Source of the DNA: Flavobacteriales bacterium
GTDB lineage: Bacteria; Bacteroidota; Bacteroidia; Flavobacteriales; Flavobacteriaceae
Direction: 5' to 3'
Assembly (NCBI GenBank): GCA_027065935.1
Contig: JAMONI010000331.1
Coordinates: 1-6,107, forward strand
Length of the DNA stretch: 6,107 nt
This document shows, piece after piece, positions 1 through 6,107 of this stretch. Numbering within the stretch: position 1 is the stretch's first letter; each line of letters opens with the position of its first letter. The notes beneath the pieces were generated by a model. It worked only from the letters and a program-made list of their open reading frames with translations, did no database searches and was not told the origin of the DNA. The position numbers were made by a program, and so were the translations under genes.

Positions 1-119
1 CGTGTGCCCGCTACGACAATCACCTTGGTGGTGCCGATGTCCAATGCAACTTTGTAATCGACTTGATTTGCTGCATCCTCGTTGTTCAACCGGATTTGAC
101 GGTTCGTTTGATTTTCCAT
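1..119 (-). CDS. ftsA: Cell division protein FtsA, N-terminal fragment (3' end beyond window)
   Basis: FtsA is an actin-fold ATPase that tethers FtsZ to the inner face of the cytoplasmic membrane and recruits later divisome proteins. Only the first 39 codons plus two bases lie in the window. The ATG is at 119-117. After a polar leader of about 22 residues comes VALDIGTTKVIVVAG, which matches the phosphate-1 loop and first beta strands of the FtsA/actin/Hsp70 fold (DIGTTK at residues 27-32). The start lies 12 bases after the ftsQ stop. No Shine-Dalgarno sequence is visible in that gap, which is usual in Bacteroidota. Position directly after ftsQ is the standard dcw order and supports FtsA over MreB or another actin-like protein. 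The fragment is too short to assess the 1C domain or the membrane-targeting helix. Confidence 0.9.
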   Translation of the reverse strand, partial: MENQTNRQIRLNNEDAANQVDYKVALDIGTTKVIVVAGT

Positions 120-131
120 AGTTGTTCGTAC

Positions 132-851
132 TTACTTTTTACAAATGATTTGACCTTGATAACTCACATCGACTTGTTTGTAAAGCCGTTCTTTGTTTTG
201 TTGTTTCAACACCCGGATAATGTCTTTGGTTTTTTCCAACTTAATCCGGTAAGCCGTAGGTTCGCCCAGGTTAATTTCGGGCGAAAATCCGTAGAGTTTG
301 AGATGAATGTCCAAATCCTTATAAATGATTTTATAGAGCCGGTTCTTGAAAAAGGGGTCTCGGTGCAATTGGATAATTACGTAATAGACCCCGGGCAGTT
401 CTTTCATGCCGACCATTCCCTCGAAAACGGGAATTTTGGGCTTATAGTGCTTGGGAATAGGCATAAAAGAGCCTTTTGTGGTCATGATTTTTTCTTCACC
501 TTCGAATTCCATATAAATAACCGGTTCGAATTGTTCGATTTCCACGGTCAATCTGCCTTGTGAACCCACATAGGCTTCGGCGTTGTCGATGAAAGGATTT
601 TTTTCCAAAACCGATTCGATAATTTTGGCTCGGGCCACTTCGGTTGTGTCTTTAATATCGTGTTGACGGATGATTTGAATGACTTCTTTTTCCGTAACGA
701 AGCGATATTTTTCGGGATAAATGTACACCGTATAATTCTTATTCGCCCTTTTTTGAAATGAGGAACGGGCATTATGAACCCATGCGCCCATCAAAACGAC
801 GAGCAAAACGAGAAATGAAAAGGCTCCGGCAAGTAAAATTTTCCTCATCAT
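132..851 (-). CDS. ftsQ: Cell division protein FtsQ
   Basis: FtsQ is a bitopic membrane protein that scaffolds the FtsQLB subcomplex and links early cytoplasmic to late periplasmic divisome proteins. The 239-residue product has a short basic N-terminus, one hydrophobic segment at about residues 5-24 (membrane anchor), and an extracytoplasmic domain. Residues of about 41-115 look like the POTRA domain, including NPFIDNAEAYV followed by LTVEIEQFEPVIYM, a pattern typical of Bacteroidota FtsQ. The rest would be the beta domain, ending in a DVSYxGQIICKK-like tail also common in this phylum. The length is normal for the phylum. The ATG at 851-849 overlaps the murG stop as ATGA, suggesting translational coupling. 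A second Met follows immediately (848-846), so the start could shift by one codon. In most Bacteroidota murC would precede this gene; here murG does. Confidence 0.9.
   Translation of the reverse strand: MMRKILLAGAFSFLVLLVVLMGAWVHNARSSFQKRANKNYTVYIYPEKYRFVTEKEVIQIIRQHDIKDTTEVARAKIIESVLEKNPFIDNAEAYVGSQGRLTVEIEQFEPVIYMEFEGEEKIMTTKGSFMPIPKHYKPKIPVFEGMVGMKELPGVYYVIIQLHRDPFFKNRLYKIIYKDLDIHLKLYGFSPEINLGEPTAYRIKLEKTKDIIRVLKQQNKERLYKQVDVSYQGQIICKK
848..851 (-). promoter_or_regulatory. ATGA stop-start overlap, murG to ftsQ
   Basis: The ftsQ ATG (851-849) overlaps the murG TGA (850-848), which suggests translational coupling. The overlap leaves no room for murC, the gene usually found between these two in Bacteroidota. 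Confidence 0.7.
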
Positions 852-1954
852 GGTGTGATGTTCAAAGTTTTAAAAATTTCATCCACAATCCGCTCTACAG
901 CTTCGGGACGTGCCGTTTTTTTTATGTTAGAGGCCAAGCGTCGCATTTTTTCTTTATTTTTCAACAAATCGTTCACGATATCGAAAAGCTTGTTTGCCCG
1001 GTTTTCAGGTAACAACACGGCCGCCTCTTGCTCGGCCAATGCGCTTGCGTTTTTGGTTTGATGATCCTCGCTTACGTTTCGGGAAGGGATGAGGATAACG
1101 GGTTTGCCCGCAATGCCGAGTTCGGAGATGGTGCCTGCCCCGGCGCGGGAAACGATGATGTCGGCCAAAGCATAGGCTTTGTTCATCTCCTTGATAAAGG
1201 GAAGAGTTTTGACAAACGGATTTTCCAAATCCTTGTACCGGTCAAAGTATAATTTTCCGGTTTGCCACAAGACCTGAAATCCGGGATTTCCCTTTTGGCT
1301 TTTTACCCAAGCGGCTACGTTTTTATTGATACTTGCCGCTCCCAGACTTCCGCCCAAAATCAAAACGACGGGCAGGTTAGGTTGTAATCCGAATAATGCG
1401 TAATCTTTTTGGGTCAGGCCCAGTTCTCTGATTTCTTTTCGAACGGGATTTCCGGTAAGAACGGTCTTGTTTTCCGGAAAATACCGGCCGGCTTCTTCGT
1501 AGGCCGTAAATATTTTCCGAGCTTTTCTGCCCAAAAACCTGTTGGTGATGCCCGGATAGGAATTTTGTTCCTGAACAAAGGTGGGAATGCCTTTAAATTG
1601 TGCCGCCCACACTACGGGCGCCGAAGCATAACTGCCGGTTCCTATAACCGCATGAGGCCGGAAATCTCTGATGATATCCAATGCTTTGCCAATGCTTTTG
1701 ACGATTTTGAAAGGAAGCAACAGGTTCTTTACCGTCCATTTGCGCTGTAATCCGGCTATGGGTAAGCCGATAATTCGATATCCGGCTTGCGGCACACGCT
1801 GCATTTCCATACGGTTCTCGGCGCCGGCAAACAGGATTTCCGCCTCGGGCAAACGGCGCCGGATGGCATCGGCAATGCTCAAAGCCGGAAAAATGTGTCC
1901 GCCCGTTCCTCCTCCGCTGATGAGAAATCGATATGTCGTTTTATGTTTCTTCAT
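848..1954 (-). CDS. murG: UDP-GlcNAc:lipid I N-acetylglucosaminyltransferase MurG
   Basis: MurG transfers GlcNAc from UDP-GlcNAc to undecaprenyl-PP-MurNAc-pentapeptide (lipid I), giving lipid II on the cytoplasmic membrane face. The 368-residue product is a full-length two-domain GT-B enzyme. Visible landmarks are the glycine loop GGGTGGH (14-20), GTGSYAS (105-111), QEQNSYPG (128-135), TGNPVR (167-172), the second glycine loop GGSLGA (201-206), the UDP-GlcNAc-binding RAGAGTISE (270-278, with E278 at the expected ribose-contact position), and DHQTKNA (297-303), the Bacteroidota form of the DxQxxNA motif. No key residue appears missing. The start overlaps the end of ftsW by 14 bases and the stop overlaps the ftsQ start by 4, so it is embedded in the operon. 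No Shine-Dalgarno is seen; the bases before the ATG are A/T rich. Confidence 0.97.
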   Translation of the reverse strand: MKKHKTTYRFLISGGGTGGHIFPALSIADAIRRRLPEAEILFAGAENRMEMQRVPQAGYRIIGLPIAGLQRKWTVKNLLLPFKIVKSIGKALDIIRDFRPHAVIGTGSYASAPVVWAAQFKGIPTFVQEQNSYPGITNRFLGRKARKIFTAYEEAGRYFPENKTVLTGNPVRKEIRELGLTQKDYALFGLQPNLPVVLILGGSLGAASINKNVAAWVKSQKGNPGFQVLWQTGKLYFDRYKDLENPFVKTLPFIKEMNKAYALADIIVSRAGAGTISELGIAGKPVILIPSRNVSEDHQTKNASALAEQEAAVLLPENRANKLFDIVNDLLKNKEKMRRLASNIKKTARPEAVERIVDEIFKTLNITP

Positions 1955-3092
1955 AAATTTTTTCGCTTATTTTGACCAAAATACCCAGAACCAAACCCGT
2001 CATCAAAATGGTGGTCCCTCCCGTACTAATCAACGGCAACGGTTGACCGGTTACGGGAATCAACCCGACGGCCACACTCATGTTGATTAAAGCTTGCGCG
2101 ATAACGGGCAATCCCAAAGCTAACGTCAGTATTTTTAAAAAATATTCGTTCAGGTTTTGTGCGATAATAAATACCCGGAGAAACAGAACAAAGTATAAAA
2201 CCAGTATAATCATTCCGCCGAACATACCGTATTCTTCGACGATTATGGCATAAACGAAATCCGAAGAAGATTGCGACAGCATGTTTTTTTGCACGCTCTT
2301 GCCCGGAGCAAACCGGAAAAAACCACCGGTAGCAATGGCCATTCTGGCCCGGACGGGTTGCGTCAGTTCCACAATCTTTTCTTCCTCGTTGTTAAAAAAT
2401 CTTTTGATTCTGTTCTCCAGTGTTTCGAACCGGTTGGGTACCACCGAAGGAAAAGCCTTGGCGGCCAAATAATACACGCCCACGGACATCAAACCGATTA
2501 CCACCACGGCCGACAGCTTTTTTATGCCGTATCCACCTACGAACAAAACCGTAAAAACCAAAGCCGTAATCATAAAAGCGGTGGAATTATTGGCCGGCAT
2601 AATCAACAAAACGGCCAAACCCACCCACGCCCAATAGTGCTTTACGTCGTCAACAAACGCCGTCTTCTTGCCTTTGATTTTGTCGAGAAAAACGGACGTA
2701 AAAATCATAATCACATACATGGCGATGAATGAAGGCTGAATGGTGAAAAACAAAACCCGTATCCATCTTCTTGCCGAATCACCGTTGGCCGCCACGCCGA
2801 ACAATAACGTATATAACAACAAACCGATCACGCCTATCATCAGCACTTTGGAAAAAGTTCTCAGAAATTGAACGGGCATCTTCATGCCGGCAATAAACAA
2901 TCCCGTAGCCATCCCCACCAGGATAAGATGCTTGACAAAATAATACCCGTACGAATGCGTGTTGTATATATTTACCAAATTACTACTCGTGCTAAAGGCC
3001 ACGGCAAAGGAAACAAGCACAAGAAACATGGCGATGATGACAATGGCCGTATCGCCTTTGATTAATTTGATATTTTTTAACCGGTTGCTCAT
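1941..3092 (-). CDS. ftsW: SEDS-family division glycosyltransferase FtsW (motif-variant)
   Basis: FtsW is the septal SEDS peptidoglycan glycosyltransferase that polymerises lipid II together with the class B PBP FtsI. The 383-residue product has about ten hydrophobic segments, roughly at 14-34, 50-70, 80-100, 112-135, 154-166, 170-187, 190-212, 281-311, 319-345 and 355-377. Family signatures seen are NGDSARRW (103-110), PANNSTA (166-172), AIATGG (252-257), the loop SSSDFVYAIIVEEYG (275-289) carrying the presumed catalytic D278, and LPLISTGGTT (352-361). The motif normally read as QPSExAK is here QPSFIAM (119-125), so the conserved acidic and lysine residues are Phe and Met. The position between a murD-like gene and murG identifies it as FtsW rather than RodA. 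The ATG at 3092-3090 overlaps the preceding stop as ATGA. Identity as FtsW is secure; normal polymerase activity is less so. Confidence 0.95.
   Translation of the reverse strand: MSNRLKNIKLIKGDTAIVIIAMFLVLVSFAVAFSTSSNLVNIYNTHSYGYYFVKHLILVGMATGLFIAGMKMPVQFLRTFSKVLMIGVIGLLLYTLLFGVAANGDSARRWIRVLFFTIQPSFIAMYVIMIFTSVFLDKIKGKKTAFVDDVKHYWAWVGLAVLLIMPANNSTAFMITALVFTVLFVGGYGIKKLSAVVVIGLMSVGVYYLAAKAFPSVVPNRFETLENRIKRFFNNEEEKIVELTQPVRARMAIATGGFFRFAPGKSVQKNMLSQSSSDFVYAIIVEEYGMFGGMIILVLYFVLFLRVFIIAQNLNEYFLKILTLALGLPVIAQALINMSVAVGLIPVTGQPLPLISTGGTTILMTGLVLGILVKISEKIYEET
3089..3092 (-). promoter_or_regulatory. ATGA stop-start overlap, murD-like to ftsW
   Basis: The ftsW ATG (3092-3090) overlaps the TGA of the murD-like gene (3091-3089). 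There is no Shine-Dalgarno upstream, so translation of ftsW probably depends on ribosomes finishing the murD-like gene. Such coupling gives a reason to keep this reading frame open even if its product lost ligase activity. Confidence 0.7.
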
Positions 3093-3628
3093 TTGATAAG
3101 GCTTTTCATCAGCTCTTCCACGTGCTTAAACAACTTTCCGGTATCTTCGAATTTCGTCCTTTTTTTTCCGGCCGGAGAAAACAAAACATAGTCGTCCTTG
3201 CCGGCACATTGAACGGCCGAGCGTAATGCGTCTTGCAAATTCCCGGCTTCCTCCACGGGCAAATCGTTTTCAAGAAAATATTGCATTTTCAAGAAAGCTT
3301 TGCCGATTACGATAATTTTTTTCACCTTCTGCAAAACTCCCCAATCCAATTCTTCCACGGGAATATTGGCATCATCGTTCCAAACAATCCAAACAACCGA
3401 GCGGCCGAGCTGTTGCAAACTGAAATAAGTGGCATCCATACTCGAAGCACCGCTATCGTTGATGAGGGTAATACCGTTGTGCTTGCCCGAGTATTTCAAG
3501 CGGTATTCGGGATACTTTTGTGCAAACCATCGGGCATATTCCTTCTTGGGCTCCACTTCAAAGAGCAATTTGTTCTTGATTTTTTCGGCCAGTGTCGCAC
3601 CGTAGTATTTCACAAGCATTTCCTTCAT
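3089..3628 (-). CDS. murD: MurD-like protein reduced to the C-terminal Mur-ligase domain
   Basis: The gene sits at the murD position but encodes only 179 residues, against about 440-450 for a full MurD (UDP-MurNAc-L-Ala:D-Glu ligase). From about residue 40 it follows the MurD C-terminal domain: R43, HNG (50-52), INDSGASS (56-63), a strand at 76-83, VKKIIVIGK (102-110), and YVLFSPA (147-153) followed by KFEDTGKLF (159-167). It lacks the Rossmann-like UDP-binding domain and the whole ATPase domain (no GxxGK[ST] P-loop). The usual DSKATN is DSGASS, the usual GG-DK is WNDDA, and the SPACAS serine is Lys, so D-glutamate-binding positions are lost. R43 and D58, matching nucleotide-facing Arg and Asp, keep their 15-residue spacing. 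Residues 1-35 resemble nothing I recognise. The start at 3628, two bases after the mraY stop, is preferred over an ATG at 3688 inside mraY. It is intact and coupled to ftsW by ATGA, so it is more likely a functional remnant than decaying DNA. D-Glu ligase activity is not expected. Confidence 0.8.
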   Translation of the reverse strand: MKEMLVKYYGATLAEKIKNKLLFEVEPKKEYARWFAQKYPEYRLKYSGKHNGITLINDSGASSMDATYFSLQQLGRSVVWIVWNDDANIPVEELDWGVLQKVKKIIVIGKAFLKMQYFLENDLPVEEAGNLQDALRSAVQCAGKDDYVLFSPAGKKRTKFEDTGKLFKHVEELMKSLIK

Positions 3629-3630
3629 AA

Positions 3631-4857
3631 TTATCTCACTTTTAATAAAGCAATACTGATAACGGCCAACAACATGGCCACAATCCAAAATCTTATCACG
3701 ATTTTATTTTCGTGCAAACCCAACTTTTGGTAATGATGATGCAGAGGCGCCATTTTGAAAATACGGCGTCCTTGTCCGTATTTTTTTCTCGTGTATTTGA
3801 AATAACGCGTTTGAAGAATCACCGATACCACTTCGGCCAAAAAGATACCGCCCAATACGGGAAGCAGTAATTCTTTTCTGATGAAAATGGAAATGACGGC
3901 AATCACCGCCCCGATGGTCAAACTCCCCGTATCGCCCATAAATATGTAGGCCGGAAAAGCATTGAACCACAAAAAACCGAGAATGGCACCGATAAACGCC
4001 GCCAAAAAAACCGAAATTTCCCCCACACCGGGAATATACATGATGTTGAGATAATCAGAAAAAATCAAGTTGCCCGACACCCAAGCCAACACGGCCAGTC
4101 CGCCGATGGCAATAGCCGAAGTGCCGGCAGCCAAACCGTCGATGCCGTCGGCCAGATTGGTCCCGTTCGATACGGCGGTGATAATAAAAGTCACTACGGC
4201 AATAAACAACAAGACTTTAGCCCAAGTACGGTGACGCAAATTTCCGGGCAAAAGCCACTCGTAATTAAACTCGTTATGTTTGATAAGCGGCAAAGTGGTT
4301 TGCAAGCTTTTTTCGGGCGGGTTGAAGGCAAGCGAAATATTTTCCGATTTGGCCTGAAGGGAAACTTTATAATTTTTAGTCCTGACGGTAATATCGGGAT
4401 GAAAATAGATGGCAAGTGCGATGATCACCCCCAAGCCCACTTGACCGAACACTTTGAATTTGCCGCGCAATCCGCTTTTGTCTTTCTTGATAACCTTGAT
4501 ATAATCGTCGATAAAGCCGATACTTCCCATCCAAATCAGTGTAAGAATAAGTAATTGAATGTATGCGTTGGTTAAATCATTAAAAAGGAAGACGGCAATA
4601 AGTGTGGAAACAATAATCATCAATCCGCCCATGGTGGGCGTACCTTCTTTGGATTTTTGTCCGTCCAATCCCAGGTCACGTACACTTTCTCCGATTTGTT
4701 GTTTGCGAAGCAAAGCGATTAATTTCTTGCCGTAAATCAAACTGATGATAAAAGCCAGGGTAAATGCCGAAGCGGCGCGAAAGCTGATATACCGGAACAA
4801 TCCCGACCCCGGCAAGTCATAATGTTGGTTAACGTAGTCGATCAAATGATACAACAT
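3631..4857 (-). CDS. mraY: Phospho-N-acetylmuramoyl-pentapeptide transferase MraY
   Basis: MraY is a polytopic membrane enzyme that transfers phospho-MurNAc-pentapeptide from UDP to undecaprenyl phosphate, forming lipid I. The 408-residue product shows GTPTMGG (72-78), the DD pair at 117-118, NGTNLADGIDGLAAG (231-245) with its Mg/nucleotide-site Asn and Asp residues, FNAFPAYIFMGDTGSL (298-313) with D309, and MAPLHHHYQKLG (369-380) with the HHH triad at 373-375. All active-site residues known for the family are present. It is longer than the roughly 360-residue proteobacterial enzyme because of a polar loop at about 153-211 between hydrophobic segments 4 and 5, probably extracytoplasmic and common in Bacteroidota. 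The C-terminus (ALLKVR) is normal. The ATG is four bases after the murE stop, with no clear Shine-Dalgarno. Confidence 0.97.
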   Translation of the reverse strand: MLYHLIDYVNQHYDLPGSGLFRYISFRAASAFTLAFIISLIYGKKLIALLRKQQIGESVRDLGLDGQKSKEGTPTMGGLMIIVSTLIAVFLFNDLTNAYIQLLILTLIWMGSIGFIDDYIKVIKKDKSGLRGKFKVFGQVGLGVIIALAIYFHPDITVRTKNYKVSLQAKSENISLAFNPPEKSLQTTLPLIKHNEFNYEWLLPGNLRHRTWAKVLLFIAVVTFIITAVSNGTNLADGIDGLAAGTSAIAIGGLAVLAWVSGNLIFSDYLNIMYIPGVGEISVFLAAFIGAILGFLWFNAFPAYIFMGDTGSLTIGAVIAVISIFIRKELLLPVLGGIFLAEVVSVILQTRYFKYTRKKYGQGRRIFKMAPLHHHYQKLGLHENKIVIRFWIVAMLLAVISIALLKVR

Positions 4858-4861
4858 GGGC

Positions 4862-6107
4862 TTAAGGATTAAAGTTTTTTATTACTTCTTCTTTATCACT
4901 AAAATATTTTTTCTCGTTACCTATCACTTGATAGTTTTCGTGTCCTTTTCCGGCAATAAGGATGATATCGCCCGCTTTGGCATAATGTGTAGCCGCTTTA
5001 ATGGCTTGGCTCCGGTCTTCGATGACCAGGGTTTTATAATTTTCGGTAACGGGAACGCCTTGCAACATGTCGGCTAAAATATCGGCCGGATTTTCGGTGC
5101 GCGGGTTATCCGAAGTAAGGATTACCCAATCGCTAAGCCGTGCCGCTACATCGGCCATAAGCGGGCGTTTGGTTTTATCCCGGTCGCCTCCCGCGCCCAC
5201 CACCGTAATCACCTGTTGGGTTTTCTTCTTGATTTCGTTGATGGTGTGCAAAACGTTTTCCAGTGCATCGGGCGTGTGGGCGTAATCGATAATGGCAATG
5301 CGTCCGTCACCGGCCATTACCCGTTCAAACCGTCCCGGAGGGCTCTGCAGGTTGCTCATACGCACCAAAGCTTCGTCTTGAGGAATTCCGAGCAAAACGG
5401 CCGTGCCGAATACGGCGGTTAAATTGTAAGCATTGAATCTTCCGGTAAGTTTGACCCATACTTCCTTTCCGTTGATTTTCAACAGCATACCGGTAAAATC
5501 CATTTCCAGGATTTCCGTCTTGAAATCGGCGGGATTTTTCAATCCGTAGGTGTGGGCACGGGCCGGTGTGTTTTGTAGCATAAAGCGCCCGTTTTTGTCA
5601 TCGATGTTGGTCAAGGCAAAAGCGTTCCGGGGCAAACGGTCGAAAAATTTCTTTTTGGTGTCGCGATATTCGATAAAAGTTCCGTGATAATCGAGATGTT
5701 CGTGGGTGAGATTGGTAAAGACGCCTCCGTCAAACCGAATTCCTTCGATGCGTTCTTGATGGATGCCGTGTGAACTTACTTCCATGAAGGCGTATTCGAC
5801 TCCTTCGTTAACCATTTGTGAGAGCAGACGGTTGAGTTCCACAATGCCCGGCGTGGTGTTTTTGGCCGGAATAACTTTGTCGTTTATGCGATTTTCGATG
5901 GTAGAGATAAGTCCCGAAGCATAGCCCGCATTGCGGAACAAGGTATAAAGCATGGTGGTGACGCTTGTTTTTCCGTTGGTTCCCGTGATTCCGGTCAATT
6001 TGAGTTTTTCGGACGGATAATCGTAGAACCATCCGGCCAGTAGAGCAAGCGCCCGGCGGGAATTTTTTACCGTTAATAATGCTTTGCCTTCCGGAAGGCT
6101 GATTTTT
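4862..6107 (-). CDS. murE: UDP-MurNAc-tripeptide synthetase MurE, meso-DAP type (5' end beyond window)
   Basis: MurE is the cytoplasmic ATP-dependent ligase that adds the third residue to UDP-MurNAc-L-Ala-D-Glu. The frame is open to the right edge and gives 414 residues; about 70 N-terminal residues are missing compared with a normal MurE. Numbering from the window edge, visible motifs are YPSEKLKLTGITGTNGKTS with the P-loop GTNGKT at 42-47, NTTPG (83-87), EVSSHG (109-114), HLDYHG (137-142), YRDTKKKFF with the expected carbamylated Lys near 151, IDYAHTPDAL (273-282), GGDRDKTKRP (306-315), DNPRTENP (333-340) and AGKGHE (385-390). DNPR is the signature for meso-diaminopimelate rather than L-lysine specificity. 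A TTG at 5998 falls inside the ATPase domain just before the P-loop and is a Leu codon, not a start. All catalytic residues that can be checked are present. Confidence 0.97.
   Translation of the reverse strand, partial: KISLPEGKALLTVKNSRRALALLAGWFYDYPSEKLKLTGITGTNGKTSVTTMLYTLFRNAGYASGLISTIENRINDKVIPAKNTTPGIVELNRLLSQMVNEGVEYAFMEVSSHGIHQERIEGIRFDGGVFTNLTHEHLDYHGTFIEYRDTKKKFFDRLPRNAFALTNIDDKNGRFMLQNTPARAHTYGLKNPADFKTEILEMDFTGMLLKINGKEVWVKLTGRFNAYNLTAVFGTAVLLGIPQDEALVRMSNLQSPPGRFERVMAGDGRIAIIDYAHTPDALENVLHTINEIKKKTQQVITVVGAGGDRDKTKRPLMADVAARLSDWVILTSDNPRTENPADILADMLQGVPVTENYKTLVIEDRSQAIKAATHYAKAGDIILIAGKGHENYQVIGNEKKYFSDKEEVIKNFNP

Noticed and set aside
120..131. Promoter or terminator between ftsQ and ftsA
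   Set aside because: The gap is only 12 bases and has no hairpin or promoter-like elements.
63..563. Plus-strand open frame of 166 codons
   Set aside because: It lies antisense to ftsQ and the start of ftsA. Its composition is that of a complementary-strand shadow and it shows no recognisable motif.
2271..2732. Plus-strand open frame of 153 codons
   Set aside because: It is antisense to the middle of ftsW. Its His/Gln/Asn-rich translation is typical of the reverse complement of membrane-protein codons.
3089..3628. Short gene read as a MurC or MurT C-terminal domain
   Set aside because: The DYGHHP-like motif of MurC is absent. The INDS and SPA-FED-G motifs with their spacing fit MurD best, as does its position between mraY and ftsW.
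3629..3688. Longer start for the murD-like gene at 3688
   Set aside because: It would overlap the essential, conserved C-terminus of mraY by nearly 60 bases. The ATG at 3628, two bases after the mraY stop, fits the spacing of the other genes.
3089..3700. A frameshift or sequencing error hiding the rest of murD
   Set aside because: The frame is open throughout, and the DNA just upstream encodes the intact mraY C-terminus. The missing domains are not present in any frame, so a local frameshift cannot explain the short gene.
3233..3733. Plus-strand open frame of 166 codons opposite the murD-like gene and the end of mraY
   Set aside because: It could have been the real gene if the murD-like frame were noise. 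However, the minus-strand frame has clear MurD C-terminal motifs and operon-like junctions, and this one has none.
5996..5998. TTG as the murE start codon
   Set aside because: It falls inside the ATPase domain, right before the P-loop. The upstream codons to the window edge encode good MurE sequence (YPSEKLK), so the true start is outside the window.

Overview
The window is an interior segment of a division and cell wall (dcw) cluster. Every real gene is on the minus strand, so transcription runs from high to low coordinates. The gene order is murE (5' end off the right edge), mraY, a short murD-like gene, ftsW, murG, ftsQ and ftsA (3' end off the left edge). The order, the FtsQ and MraY sequence types, the near-absence of Shine-Dalgarno sequences and the moderate GC content all point to a member of Bacteroidota, probably Bacteroidales or a relative. 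This assignment is inferred from family knowledge, not from a search. The DNPR motif of MurE indicates a meso-diaminopimelate peptidoglycan.

Layout from right to left: murE 6107-4862 (Mur ligase, third peptide residue); mraY 4857-3631 (lipid I synthase); murD-like 3628-3089 (only the C-terminal ligase domain); ftsW 3092-1941 (SEDS division glycosyltransferase); murG 1954-848 (lipid II synthase); ftsQ 851-132 (divisome scaffold); ftsA 119-1 (actin-like FtsZ tether). Genes are separated by at most 12 bases or overlap by 4 to 14 bases. No internal promoter, terminator, RNA gene, repeat or mobile element is visible, and no stretch over 300 bases lacks a gene. The genes look like one polycistronic unit that makes the muropeptide precursor, converts it to lipid II, polymerises it at the septum and assembles the divisome.

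The cluster departs from the usual Bacteroidota plan at three points. First, murD is cut down to about 179 codons: the UDP-binding and ATPase domains are gone, and the D-glutamate-binding residues of the remaining domain are substituted, yet the frame is open and coupled to ftsW. Second, murC, normally between murG and ftsQ, is absent, and those two genes share an ATGA overlap. Third, FtsW keeps its presumed catalytic Asp but has Phe and Met in place of the Glu and Lys of the QPSExAK motif. MurE, MraY and MurG keep all the key residues I could check. The L-Ala and D-Glu addition steps must therefore be encoded elsewhere or done differently, and the two odd proteins encoded next to each other (MurD-like and FtsW) may have changed roles.
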